From NCBI GenBank assembly GCA_002299965.1, contig DBOM01000062.1, forward strand, positions 16,977 through 80,976: a stretch of 64,000 bases of DNA, read 5' to 3'. Positions 1-8,021 of the stretch are shown here, one piece after another (the first letter of the stretch is position 1; every line of letters starts with the position of its first letter). The stretch is from Caldiserica bacterium UBA646. Lineage in GTDB: Bacteria; Caldisericota; Caldisericia; Caldisericales; Caldisericaceae. The position numbers and the translations under genes are program-made. The notes under the pieces are model-generated. The model saw only the letters and a program-made list of their open reading frames with translations. It was not told the DNA's origin and ran no database searches.

Positions 1-1019
1 GACAAACCTGATGCGTTCACAACATTTGCACCGTACTCAGCATACGGACCAGCATCCCAGTAGTTTGCCATTTCAAATGCAGTTATTGTTCCATCCTTCT
101 TTACTCCGACTTTTATCTTTGTAACAACCTGTTGCCTCATATACGTATTATAAAACTCCTGGTCTCTTCTCCACATAACCTTAACAGGGTGTCCCTTTAC
201 GGTCGTTGCCAGAGCAGCAGCGACAATCTCCATTGTTACCCCAGCTTTCCCACCAAAGCCACCACCAACAAACGGAGCTATTACTCTAATATCCTTGTGT
301 GAAAAACCAAGAGGAGCAAGTGCATCAGCAAAAAGGTTTCTCTGTGTATAAGGGGATTGAGTACTTGCCCAAACAGTTAATCTCCCTGAATAATCAAGCA
401 GCCCAACTGCTATATGGGTCTCAAGGCAACAATGAGCATATCTTGGAACTCTGTAAGTATCTTCAAGAATAAAATCTGCATCTTTAAATCCTTTCTCGGC
501 ATTTCCTTTCCTAAGTTTTAAACGATGGGTAATATTTGTGCCACCTTTTGGAAAAAACCATGGCACATGAGGGTAATTTTTAAGGTCTGGGTGAATGACA
601 ACAGCATCTTCCTTCAATGCTTCAATCGGATCAAAAACTGGTTGAAGAGGTTCGTATTCAACCTTAACTAATTTTGCAGCTTTTTGTGCAGTCCTTGGAT
701 CTCTTGCAATAACTGCTGCAACCTGCTCTCCAATAAATCTCACCCTATCCTGAGCAAATATATACCTATCCTTCATGTATAGGCCAAACTTGTAAGGAAA
801 GTCTTTTCCCGTAACAACTTTCACAACACCTTCCATTTTCTCTGCTTCACTTGTATCAATACTCTTTATCAGTGCATGCGGATGAGGGCTTTCAATTATT
901 TCAGCATAAAGAAGATTTGGTCCAAACTCAATGTCATCTACATACTTTGCAGCACCAGTTACTTTTTCCCTTTCATCTAATCTTTTTACTGATTTTCCAA
1001 TAAATTTGAATTCTTCCAT
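1..1019 (-). CDS. Molybdenum hydroxylase (xanthine dehydrogenase type) large subunit, 3' end cut by window
   Basis: The reading frame opens at ATG 1019-1017 behind a GGAGAGG ribosome site and stays open to the window edge, giving 339 visible residues of a family usually about 750 long. It begins MEEFKFIGKSVKRLDEREKV, the a/b hammerhead domain typical of the xanthine dehydrogenase/CO dehydrogenase large subunit. A glycine-rich GGGFGGK loop near residue 250 contacts the molybdopterin cofactor in this family. The subunit would hydroxylate a heterocycle such as a purine or an aldehyde, passing electrons to the [2Fe-2S] and FAD subunits encoded just upstream, 13 and 23 bases apart. The substrate cannot be read from the visible part. 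Nearby purine-type genes favour xanthine or hypoxanthine (inference). Confidence 0.93.
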   Translation of the reverse strand, partial: MEEFKFIGKSVKRLDEREKVTGAAKYVDDIEFGPNLLYAEIIESPHPHALIKSIDTSEAEKMEGVVKVVTGKDFPYKFGLYMKDRYIFAQDRVRFIGEQVAAVIARDPRTAQKAAKLVKVEYEPLQPVFDPIEALKEDAVVIHPDLKNYPHVPWFFPKGGTNITHRLKLRKGNAEKGFKDADFILEDTYRVPRYAHCCLETHIAVGLLDYSGRLTVWASTQSPYTQRNLFADALAPLGFSHKDIRVIAPFVGGGFGGKAGVTMEIVAAALATTVKGHPVKVMWRRDQEFYNTYMRQQVVTKIKVGVKKDGTITAFEMANYWDAGPYAEYGANVVNASGL

Positions 1020-1032
1020 TTCTCCTCTCCTT

Positions 1033-1503
1033 TTATTTTTTATCAACATCTTTTTTCTCTACATCAAGTACCGCCTCGATTATAGGAGTATAGCCAGTAC
1101 ATCTGCATAGATTCCCTGATAGGCCTTCTTTTACTTCTTCCTCTGTTGGGTTTGGATTTTTATTCAAAAGCTCTGTCGCCGACATTATCATTCCCGGGGC
1201 ACAGAACCCACACTGAAATGAACTGTGATCAATAAAAGATTCTTGAAGAGAAGTAAGTTTGTTCTCTGATAATCCTTCAAGTGTTAAAATTTCTTGTCCG
1301 TCAACCTCAATTGCAAGTATTATGCAGGACCTAACGCCTTTACCATTCAATAGAATTGTGCAAGCACCACAGTCTCCTCTTCCACATGCATATTTTATGC
1401 TATGCATTCCAAGTTTTTCCCTCAAGACATCAACAAGTAAATCATTTGGTTCTACATAAGCATTTCTTTTCTCGCCATTTAAAATAAACGAAATTTTTTT
1501 CAT
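1033..1503 (-). CDS. [2Fe-2S] subunit of xanthine dehydrogenase-type enzyme
   Basis: A 156-residue protein of standard length for the small iron-sulfur subunit of molybdenum hydroxylases. The plant-type ferredoxin cluster ligands are visible in CGRGDCGAC (Cys40, 45, 48) with a further Cys near 60. The second cluster domain has CGFCAPGM (near residues 98-101) and LCRCTGY (near 133-135). It relays electrons from the molybdenum site to FAD. TTAGGAGG precedes the ATG at 1503. It lies between the FAD gene and the large subunit, the usual FAD-FeS-Mo order of CoxM/S/L-like operons. Confidence 0.95.
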   Translation of the reverse strand: MKKISFILNGEKRNAYVEPNDLLVDVLREKLGMHSIKYACGRGDCGACTILLNGKGVRSCIILAIEVDGQEILTLEGLSENKLTSLQESFIDHSSFQCGFCAPGMIMSATELLNKNPNPTEEEVKEGLSGNLCRCTGYTPIIEAVLDVEKKDVDKK

Positions 1504-1512
1504 CTCTTCCTC

Positions 1513-2403
1513 CTAAATTAATTTCTCTCCATAAGCTGGACCATTGCCATCAATTCTTTCAACAGCGGCCTTAATCCCTCTTTCAAGCATAACCTTTGCA
1601 ACATGTAATCTATACTCCTTTGTAGCCCTCACATCTGTAATTGGAGAGATTTCTTCAGGTATCAATTTTTTCGCCTCTTCAATTAATGAGTCTGTAAGTG
1701 GTTTCCCATTCAAAAGTGCTTCCAGCTTTTTTGCTCTTTTTGGTATTGGTCCAACCGCACAGAATGCTAAACGATATTCATTCCCCTCTAATGCAAGTAT
1801 GCCTAAACCAACCTGAGCAAGATCTTCTCCTTTGTATCTACCAAGCTTTACATAGCTTCCTCCATGTTTTCTTTCAGGTAAAGAAAATATAATCTCGCAA
1901 ACCAATTCGCTTTCTTTAAGAGCATTTTTTCTTGGCCCAAGAAACCAATCAAGCGCCGAAATAACTCTTTCTCCTTCTTTGCCCATTACAACAATATCTG
2001 CCTCATACGTAAGAAGGGCAGGACCACTATCAAGTGATGGCACTGCCGAGCAGATGTTCCCTGCTAAAGTCGCTCTATTTCGAACCCCAACAGAAGCAAT
2101 TGTTTTTACGGACTCCCAGAAGAAAGGAAATTGTTCCCTTACAATGTCTGAATCAATTAAGTCAGTAAATGTTACAAGTGCTCCAATATGAAGTTTACCT
2201 TCTATAAACTCAAGTTTTCTTAACTCTTCAACTTCTTTAATATTTATAACTGCTTCAGGAAATTCAAGTTCATCCTTAATTCTAACAACCAGATCCGTGC
2301 CACCTGCAAGAAGACGAGCCTTGCTTTTATATTCACCAAGAAGTTTAATAACGTCTTCAATTTTTTCTGGTCTGAAATACTCAAATTCATGTACTATTGC
2401 CAT
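1513..2403 (-). CDS. FAD-binding subunit of xanthine dehydrogenase-type enzyme
   Basis: The 296 residues match the CoxM/XdhB-type FAD subunit in length and motifs. ARLLAGGTDLV near residues 30-40 is the first FAD pyrophosphate loop. TLAGNICSAVPSLDSGPALL near residues 113-132 is the second, close to the family pattern TxGGNIxxAxPxxD. The C-terminal third resembles the CO-dehydrogenase flavoprotein C-terminal domain. It passes electrons from the iron-sulfur subunit to an acceptor, NAD or ferredoxin being unknown here. It is the first gene of the three-subunit enzyme and lies just after a strong hairpin terminator (2425-2455), with no promoter visible in the 63 bases between it and the cyclase gene. 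Confidence 0.93.
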   Translation of the reverse strand: MAIVHEFEYFRPEKIEDVIKLLGEYKSKARLLAGGTDLVVRIKDELEFPEAVINIKEVEELRKLEFIEGKLHIGALVTFTDLIDSDIVREQFPFFWESVKTIASVGVRNRATLAGNICSAVPSLDSGPALLTYEADIVVMGKEGERVISALDWFLGPRKNALKESELVCEIIFSLPERKHGGSYVKLGRYKGEDLAQVGLGILALEGNEYRLAFCAVGPIPKRAKKLEALLNGKPLTDSLIEEAKKLIPEEISPITDVRATKEYRLHVAKVMLERGIKAAVERIDGNGPAYGEKLI

Positions 2404-2424
2404 AGTTTCCTCCTCTAAAATAAA

Positions 2425-2455
2425 AAGGGAAGAGTGGAATTTCCACTCTTCCCTT
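2425..2455 (-). terminator. Intrinsic terminator between cyclase and FAD subunit genes
   Basis: The arms AAGGGAAGAGTGGAA (2425-2439) and TTCCACTCTTCCCTT (2441-2455) are perfectly complementary. Read on the minus strand the hairpin is followed by TTTTTATTTTA. It stands between the stop of the cyclase gene (2467) and the start of the FAD gene (2403), so it should end or attenuate transcription inside the cluster. Confidence 0.85.
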
Positions 2456-2466
2456 CGAAATTAAAA

Positions 2467-4104
2467 TTATTTTGCTTTCCAGGCTACGAATCTACCCCAC
2501 ATTGACTCCGCTTCCATGACTCTTGCAAGAAAACATCCGATGTAGTATCTTCCACTTGGAAGATTTGCAATATCACTCGCAAGATTTTCTGCATGCACAA
2601 TATGTTTCGGAAAGAGTTTTATATGCATAACTTGATAAAATTTCTCAATTGGGTACATCTCATCCCAGTCTTTGCCAAACTGCTCTTTAAGTTTTCGGTT
2701 TGCTTCTTGAAATGTTTTCGGGTGCCATATTCTCATGATTGTGTTCATAGGGTGATCTGCACTAACAGCATCAACTCCTATCCATTTTATCTTCATATTA
2801 ATGGCCCATTCTGCAAAATCTGGTGAAGGACCCGGATGTCGAACCATATACCTAAATTCATCAGAATCCGGGCTATTCCATCCATACTTGTTCCAGCCGG
2901 TTTTTATAATAAGGATATCTCCTTCGTGAATATCTACAACTTTTTTAATCATTTCCGGGGTGTAAACACTCACATCGCTTACCATATCTGAAATATCAGC
3001 TACAACACCAGGGCCAATCCAATCTTCAAGTGGAACCTGCCCAATTGTTTTACCCGCAGGGTAAAAATGTTTCTCCCCATCCATATGTGTACCAAGATGG
3101 ATACTTGCATTACATATTGAAGCATTTCTACCAAGACCAAACTGCTGCTGTCCAACTCTTTTAAAGAATTTCACAGTGAGCGGTTCATAGTTTAGCCACT
3201 GAGGTGTTCTTACACTGAATGGTACTGTAAGGTCATACTGTTCCATTGATTCCATGATTTGAATAAACTCTTCATTATTCATGCCGTCTGGTGCTTCATA
3301 TGCAGCCAATCTTGTCCATGCTGCTTCTGTTTCCATAAACGGTATAACGCCATTAAAAAACCATACTCTCTTATTTAGAACTTTTTCTATATCTCCTCCA
3401 ACACTTTCTACAAAAACTAAATGAGACTTTGGAACTTTTATATGCATCAGTTTATAGTATTCTTCGGGGGGGAACATTTCATCCCATTCTTTTCCACAAT
3501 CCTCTCTCAATTTTTCTTTTGCCTTTGTAAAATCTCTCTCATGCCAATATTTTATTGGAGTATTCATTGGATGCTCAATACAACCAGCATCAGTTCCAAC
3601 CCATTTTAGCTTCATCTTCATTGCCCATTCAAAGAATTCCATATTTGCCCCGGGATGACGCACCAAAAAATCAAATTCGCTTGCATCAGGTTTATCCCAG
3701 GAATACTTATTATAACCAGTATAAATAATAAGAATGTCACCTTCTTTTACGTTTGCTCTTTCAGTAATCATTTCCGGGGTAATGATGCCATAATCACTCA
3801 CCGCATCCGAAATATCAACAACAACCCCTTGTCCTGAAAGTTCTTTAAGTGGAATGTCGCTAATTGCTCTTCCTCCAGAATGGTATGCTGTTTCACCAAC
3901 AAGATGAGTTCCAACAGAATTACTCCAATTCAAGATTTGGCCATTTGCTCCCTGTCCACCGCCATAAGCTCCCGTAACTCTCTTAAAGAAATGTACCTCA
4001 AAAGATTTGTCATGGGGCCAGGGTGGCGTAAAGATACTAACAGGATGTGACAGATCATAAACCTTGGCATTTTTCATTAATTCAAGAAACTTTTCGCTTT
4101 CCAT
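2467..4104 (-). CDS. Tandem-domain cyclase/kynurenine formamidase-like metal hydrolase
   Basis: The 545 residues are two copies of the cyclase-family fold (PF04199-type, about 260 residues each), roughly 1-270 and 285-545. The second copy keeps the metal signature HLGTHMDGEKH (pattern HxGTHxDxxxH). In the first copy the aligned stretch is SVGTHLVGETAYH, so one His is Ser, the Asp is Val and the last aligned His is Ala. Both copies keep a later acidic/His block (DAGCIEHPMNT and DAVSADHPMNT). The family hydrolyses cyclic or linear amides such as N-formylkynurenine or isatin. The natural substrate is unknown; position beside DUF1116 and a molybdenum hydroxylase suggests a purine-ring or ureide product (inference). 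The first half is probably a non-catalytic partner domain. Confidence 0.85.
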   Translation of the reverse strand: MESEKFLELMKNAKVYDLSHPVSIFTPPWPHDKSFEVHFFKRVTGAYGGGQGANGQILNWSNSVGTHLVGETAYHSGGRAISDIPLKELSGQGVVVDISDAVSDYGIITPEMITERANVKEGDILIIYTGYNKYSWDKPDASEFDFLVRHPGANMEFFEWAMKMKLKWVGTDAGCIEHPMNTPIKYWHERDFTKAKEKLREDCGKEWDEMFPPEEYYKLMHIKVPKSHLVFVESVGGDIEKVLNKRVWFFNGVIPFMETEAAWTRLAAYEAPDGMNNEEFIQIMESMEQYDLTVPFSVRTPQWLNYEPLTVKFFKRVGQQQFGLGRNASICNASIHLGTHMDGEKHFYPAGKTIGQVPLEDWIGPGVVADISDMVSDVSVYTPEMIKKVVDIHEGDILIIKTGWNKYGWNSPDSDEFRYMVRHPGPSPDFAEWAINMKIKWIGVDAVSADHPMNTIMRIWHPKTFQEANRKLKEQFGKDWDEMYPIEKFYQVMHIKLFPKHIVHAENLASDIANLPSGRYYIGCFLARVMEAESMWGRFVAWKAK

Positions 4105-4129
4105 ACTTACCTCCCTTTAATTTTTATTA

Positions 4130-5374
4130 TTAAGATGCGTATTTCTTTGCAAATGCAACAATAGCATCCTTAAATACTTTCATTGGGGCGTCAACAAGTC
4201 CTGCACCGACTTGCCCAACTCCGGCGTCTTTGTGAGCAACACCAGTATCGAGGAACGGAACAATATTTTTATCGACAACTTTTCTGATGTCTATCCCTGT
4301 TGGTGTACCTCTGCCATCAAAATAAGGAATTTGATAAATATTGTTTTCACCGATTGTAATTTCGTACATTTCAAGGTTTTTAGAAGTTGCAAGTTTAACA
4401 TTTCCTCCTACAAATTGAATTATTGCCGGTGCTGCAGCGATTGCAAAGCCACCAAGGCCTGCAGTTTCCATTATTGAGCTATCACCTATATCTCTTCCAA
4501 CATCTTCTTTTTTAAATCCAGGGAAAAGAAGAACATCCGGAATAGGAGCTTCTGTAACAAACCATTCATCACCAAGTCCAGAAACTTGAATACCCCAATC
4601 AGTTCCATTTCTTGACATAGCAGTTACCATAGTACTTCCTTCAATATTTCTTGCAGGGTCAAGAGAGGCCTTGCAACTTGCCATAATAAACGGAAGGAAA
4701 GTATGAATGTTTGCCTGCATGAAGTTAATTACATCATTTGTTTCTTTTGCATCTTCCATAGTTTCTAGAAGATAAGGCGTTATTTTTGCAAATAATAAAT
4801 ATGACGCAGCTCTGCTTCTATTGTGAAGCTCGTCTCCCATCGTAAGAGCTTCTGCTATTATAGGTTTAAGTTCCATTTTCCCAGCCCTTTTTATAGCCTT
4901 ACTTAAAACGGGGAGCATAACATTTTCCATCCACTTCAACCTTTCAATTACATCCGGGGAATATGCACCCATCCTCAGAACCTTTCCAATTCCTTCATTA
5001 AGAGTGTTAAAAGCCACATTGCCAAATGTTTCGTTTTTAACAACAGCAACAGGCATTGATGCAGAAACAATCCCAGCCATTGGTCCCACAGTGCTATGAT
5101 GATGGCAGGGATCGAATTCAATTTCACCGGATGCGGCAAGTGCTGCTGCTTCTTCTGGAGTTTTAGCAAGCCCTTCATACACCAAAACACCCATAACTGC
5201 CCCCTTTTGAGGGCCGCTCATCCTGTCCCAGGTCACCGGTGGACCTGCGTGAAGAATAAGATTTTTCTTCATTCCAGGGATTACATCAATTGCTTTCTCA
5301 ACACCAATCCAAACCGGTCTTGCATCAAGAAGTCTCTTGAAAGCTTCTTGATTGGCTTTTTCAATGTCTACCAT
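4130..5374 (-). CDS. DUF1116 family protein, AllG/YlbE-like (oxamate carbamoyltransferase subunit family)
   Basis: The 414-residue protein has the hallmark of the DUF1116 family, a PCHHHSTVGPMAG segment near residue 90. E. coli YlbE (AllG) belongs to this family and works with FdrA (AllF) and YlbF (AllH) in oxamate carbamoyl transfer at the end of anaerobic allantoin breakdown. Neither partner gene is visible in this window, so the reaction is only suggested. AAGGAGG precedes the ATG at 5374. It is the first gene after a promoter at 5476-5504 and a folded leader at 5410-5459. The cyclase gene follows 25 bases downstream and is probably co-transcribed. Confidence is high for the family and low for a specific activity. 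Confidence 0.85.
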   Translation of the reverse strand: MVDIEKANQEAFKRLLDARPVWIGVEKAIDVIPGMKKNLILHAGPPVTWDRMSGPQKGAVMGVLVYEGLAKTPEEAAALAASGEIEFDPCHHHSTVGPMAGIVSASMPVAVVKNETFGNVAFNTLNEGIGKVLRMGAYSPDVIERLKWMENVMLPVLSKAIKRAGKMELKPIIAEALTMGDELHNRSRAASYLLFAKITPYLLETMEDAKETNDVINFMQANIHTFLPFIMASCKASLDPARNIEGSTMVTAMSRNGTDWGIQVSGLGDEWFVTEAPIPDVLLFPGFKKEDVGRDIGDSSIMETAGLGGFAIAAAPAIIQFVGGNVKLATSKNLEMYEITIGENNIYQIPYFDGRGTPTGIDIRKVVDKNIVPFLDTGVAHKDAGVGQVGAGLVDAPMKVFKDAIVAFAKKYAS

Positions 5375-5409
5375 GATACCTCCTTGTAAAATTTTTATTG
5401 TGTTTTAAA

Positions 5410-5459
5410 TTGCCCTGGTTTAAGAGATGTTTGAGGACTCGCCTACCGCCAGAACATCC
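5410..5459 (-). promoter_or_regulatory. Pseudoknot-like leader RNA upstream of DUF1116 gene (candidate riboswitch)
   Basis: On the minus strand GGATGTT (5459-5453) can pair with AACATCT (from 5431), and the loop bases CTGG (5452-5449) can pair with CCAG (5418-5415) beyond the stem. That is an H-type pseudoknot. It begins about ten bases after the expected transcription start and lies upstream of the AAGGAGG site. Compact ligand-binding RNAs such as preQ1-I and SAM-II share this architecture, but the sequence matches no class I recognise. Folding is judged by eye only. Confidence 0.4.
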
Positions 5460-5475
5460 TTTTTTCTATATTTAA

Positions 5476-5504
5476 ATTCTAACAAATTTTTTATCTTCAG
5501 TCAA
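5476..5504 (-). promoter_or_regulatory. Promoter for DUF1116-cyclase operon
   Basis: On the minus strand TTGACT (5504-5499), a 17-base spacer and TAGAAT (5481-5476) match the sigma-70-type consensus. Transcription should begin near 5469, leaving a leader of about 95 bases before the ATG at 5374. Confidence 0.8.
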
Positions 5505-5559
5505 ATTAAAATAAAAAAAAGTTAATCTATCCGATAAAATACTTTAAGACAATGAACAA

Positions 5560-6021
5560 CTATGCTATATATTCTTCTTTAATTGGAATTTTCTTATTTT
5601 CATTTTCGAAGTAATGCTTTATTGCATCAACCCATTGCTTTGGATGCGGAAGTTCAAAAGCTGCTCTATCGATTTTGTCTCCACTACTGTTAAAATAAAA
5701 TGCAAGGCATTTCATCAGGGTAGGTTCATTTTTATGAAAATCTGTAACAGCGATTGATACAAGGTCTTTTGCTGAAATAAAAAGCTCTCTTTTGTCAAAC
5801 CTTCCCTTATAATATAATCCATTTTTAAGGAGAATCATTTGTCCACCTGAATCAAGAAGCCTGCCCGGCTCTGATGCCAACCCATAAAAATGCACTCCAT
5901 AGCTTGCCATGACAATATCTTCCTCCTTAAACATCCCCCTTACTTTTTTCATGTCCCTCTGGAGAAACCACCTGAAAAAAACAATAGCAAAAATAAATGC
6001 CCCTGTTAAAATATAATACAT
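5560..6021 (-). CDS. Membrane-anchored protein of unknown function (PH-like region)
   Basis: I do not recognise this 153-residue protein. It has one N-terminal membrane helix (about residues 3-20), then a short basic stretch and a soluble domain of about 120 residues with alternating hydrophobic strands and a final amphipathic helix. That layout resembles small PH-like or GRAM-like domains facing the cytoplasm (guess). It starts 19 bases after the 130-residue membrane protein gene and ends before the DUF1116 promoter. It probably belongs to the permease transcript. Confidence 0.7.
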   Translation of the reverse strand: MYYILTGAFIFAIVFFRWFLQRDMKKVRGMFKEEDIVMASYGVHFYGLASEPGRLLDSGGQMILLKNGLYYKGRFDKRELFISAKDLVSIAVTDFHKNEPTLMKCLAFYFNSSGDKIDRAAFELPHPKQWVDAIKHYFENENKKIPIKEEYIA

Positions 6022-6040
6022 AAAAATTTCTCCCCCTGAA

Positions 6041-6433
6041 TCATTTAACTCTTTCCAAAAGTACTATTAATCTTCTCATTGCATAGAGATGACGATACCC
6101 TTTTTTAACGTTCATCGCATTTAAAATCGCCTCTGCAATTTCCTCGTTTGTCTTTCCTCTTTTTCTCAGCTTTTGAATTTTTTTTAAATTTACCTGCACA
6201 ATTTTTTCATACCCGCCTGTTTCATTTGTATGAGCATAATAGAAACTCATCAACGATATAAACGCAGCAAGCACAACAAGTATTACAACGTCATAAGAAG
6301 GACTTTTAATAACATATCTTAATATTGAATTCGGATTTCCTGCATTGAATATCAAGTAGAATACAATTATTGAAAGCACTACAATAATAGTAAAAAAAAA
6401 TTTTTTGCCCTGACTGCTCACCTTAACCTCCAC
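6041..6433 (-). CDS. Small two-helix membrane protein of unknown function
   Basis: The 130-residue protein has two hydrophobic segments, about residues 13-30 and 48-66. A basic cytoplasmic tail follows that contains a KIQKLRKRGKTNEEIAEAI stretch, which looks like a short helix-turn-helix-like or coiled element. No family is recognised. It follows the permease gene after a strong hairpin (6436-6464) and shares a transcript direction with it. A TGGAGGTTAAGG-type ribosome site sits directly before the ATG at 6433. Confidence 0.7.
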   Translation of the reverse strand: MEVKVSSQGKKFFFTIIVVLSIIVFYLIFNAGNPNSILRYVIKSPSYDVVILVVLAAFISLMSFYYAHTNETGGYEKIVQVNLKKIQKLRKRGKTNEEIAEAILNAMNVKKGYRHLYAMRRLIVLLERVK

Positions 6434-6435
6434 AG

Positions 6436-6464
6436 AAGCCAGGAGCGGAAAAAGCTCCTGGCTT
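6436..6464 (-). other. Intercistronic hairpin after permease gene
   Basis: Arms AAGCCAGGAGC (6436-6446) and GCTCCTGGCTT (6454-6464) pair perfectly around a 7-base loop. On the minus strand it is followed directly by the next gene's GGAGG site, not by a T run. It is therefore more likely an mRNA-stabilising or partial-termination hairpin than a full terminator. On the plus strand it is followed by TTAATT, but no plus-strand gene precedes it. Confidence 0.7.
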
Positions 6465-6485
6465 TAATTAAAAATCATCTAAAAA

Positions 6486-8021
6486 TTATTTCTGAACGCT
6501 CTCAAAACCTTCTAATTTCCTTTCTTCTCCTTCTTTCATCTGTTCCCATTCTGCCTCAGCTTTTGCCCAGGCTTCTTCAGTTGCTTCTCTCTCCCAGTAG
6601 GTTAATCCACGCTCTTTTCTTGTTGCGCCAGGGAGTGAGTTATCAAGAACTATTGCAACAAGTGCTGAAACAGCCATTGCCGTAGTAAGAATTGTCTGAA
6701 GGATCATTCCCAATGTACCACTAACAGTTCCGATAGCTCCCCAGCTTATTGGGTTCTGCTGGAATGCAACACGAACTGACAGGCCACTGAATAATGCTAA
6801 ACCCAGAACAAACAGGTTTCTCGAATTATTGAGATTCACATATTGAAGGTTTGAAAGCCCAACCGCTGCGATCAAACCAAAGAGACCAACATACATTGCT
6901 CCAACAACCGGACCAGGAAGTGACGCAAAAACTGCTCCTATTTTCCCAAGAACTGGGATAATAAGCATAATAATTGCACCACATCTTATAACTCTTCTTG
7001 AAGCAACTCTTGTGATACCCATAGCTCCGATGTTCTCTGAATACGAGGTCGTTCCACTTCCGGACTGAAGTATTCCGGCAACAAGACAGCCTATACCTTC
7101 GGCGCCAATACCTTTTGAAATCATCCGCTCTGTTGGTGGCGGAGCTTCAGATATCTTTGCACATGAATGATAATCTCCGATAGATTCTACCATTGAAGCA
7201 AGGTAAGCAGCAAGCATACCGAAACTACCTGCTACCAACAAGGAAGTGTTGGTTGGAAATCCCCATTTAAATGGAATAAGAGGTTTGATAGTAAACCAGG
7301 GAGCTGCTGCAATATTCTGGAAAGCACTAGTTAAATTTGCAGGATTCCCTGCAGGAATCCATCCCGTAAGAGTCCCAATTACTGCGCAAATCCAACCCAC
7401 AGCTATTGCTGATATAACTGGAAAAAGCAAGAAAAATCTGGATCTTCTTGAATAAACCTGAGAAAAGAGAATTAATGAAACCAGTGTGATTATAGAAATT
7501 ACCCAGTTTCCCGACATAAATGGTGCACCTGTTTCAAAGAGAGCCAATCCAATCATAGCAATCGTAGGACCAATTACAAGAGGCCCAATAAATTTCTTTA
7601 TTTTGCCTATTGCGCCAGAATAGCCAATAACAATTTCAAAAATCGATGCAAACATAATTGCTGCCGCAACGTTTTGAATGGCCATCTGCCAGTTTCCGCC
7701 CTGAGCCTGCACCATTCCTATAATAGCAAAGGTAGGTCCAAGGAAAGAAAAGCTTCCTCCCTGTACAATAGGGAGTTTGTTGCCAAAAAATTGCTGAAAG
7801 AGTGTTGCTATTCCACTTGCAAAGAAAACAGTTCCGATAAGAATTGCAAGCTGATCTGGCGGGAATCCCATCGCACCTCCCACAATAAGGGGGATACTAA
7901 CAGTAGCCCCAAACATCGTAAGATAATGCTGGAAACCCAAGAAAAATGATAAAGTCCAGCGTGGTTTGCTTCCTATGGGATAGAGCACCCACCCGGAAGA
8001 TTCAATTTGTTCGTTTGCCAT
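6486..8021 (-). CDS. NCS2-family nucleobase permease, SVCT-like branch
   Basis: A 511-residue polytopic protein of the nucleobase-ascorbate transporter family. The signature ENIGAMGITR near residues 329-338 fits the family pattern [QEP]NxGxxxxT[RK]. The segment VESIGDYHSCAKIS carries the conserved acidic residue of helix 8. The run GLSNLQYVNLNNSRNLFVLG is, from memory, closer to animal SVCT and plant NAT proteins than to E. coli UraA or XanQ. The first signature residue is Glu, as in uracil carriers, so uracil, xanthine or urate are all possible. The C-terminus is a charged cytoplasmic tail. It heads the cluster behind a promoter and a 150-base leader. An ABC or ion-coupled partner is not needed; the family uses proton or sodium symport. 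Confidence 0.92.
   Translation of the reverse strand: MANEQIESSGWVLYPIGSKPRWTLSFFLGFQHYLTMFGATVSIPLIVGGAMGFPPDQLAILIGTVFFASGIATLFQQFFGNKLPIVQGGSFSFLGPTFAIIGMVQAQGGNWQMAIQNVAAAIMFASIFEIVIGYSGAIGKIKKFIGPLVIGPTIAMIGLALFETGAPFMSGNWVISIITLVSLILFSQVYSRRSRFFLLFPVISAIAVGWICAVIGTLTGWIPAGNPANLTSAFQNIAAAPWFTIKPLIPFKWGFPTNTSLLVAGSFGMLAAYLASMVESIGDYHSCAKISEAPPPTERMISKGIGAEGIGCLVAGILQSGSGTTSYSENIGAMGITRVASRRVIRCGAIIMLIIPVLGKIGAVFASLPGPVVGAMYVGLFGLIAAVGLSNLQYVNLNNSRNLFVLGLALFSGLSVRVAFQQNPISWGAIGTVSGTLGMILQTILTTAMAVSALVAIVLDNSLPGATRKERGLTYWEREATEEAWAKAEAEWEQMKEGEERKLEGFESVQK

Noticed and set aside
6436..6464. Terminator call for the hairpin after the permease
   Set aside because: On the minus strand it is not followed by a T run, so I list it as an intercistronic hairpin.
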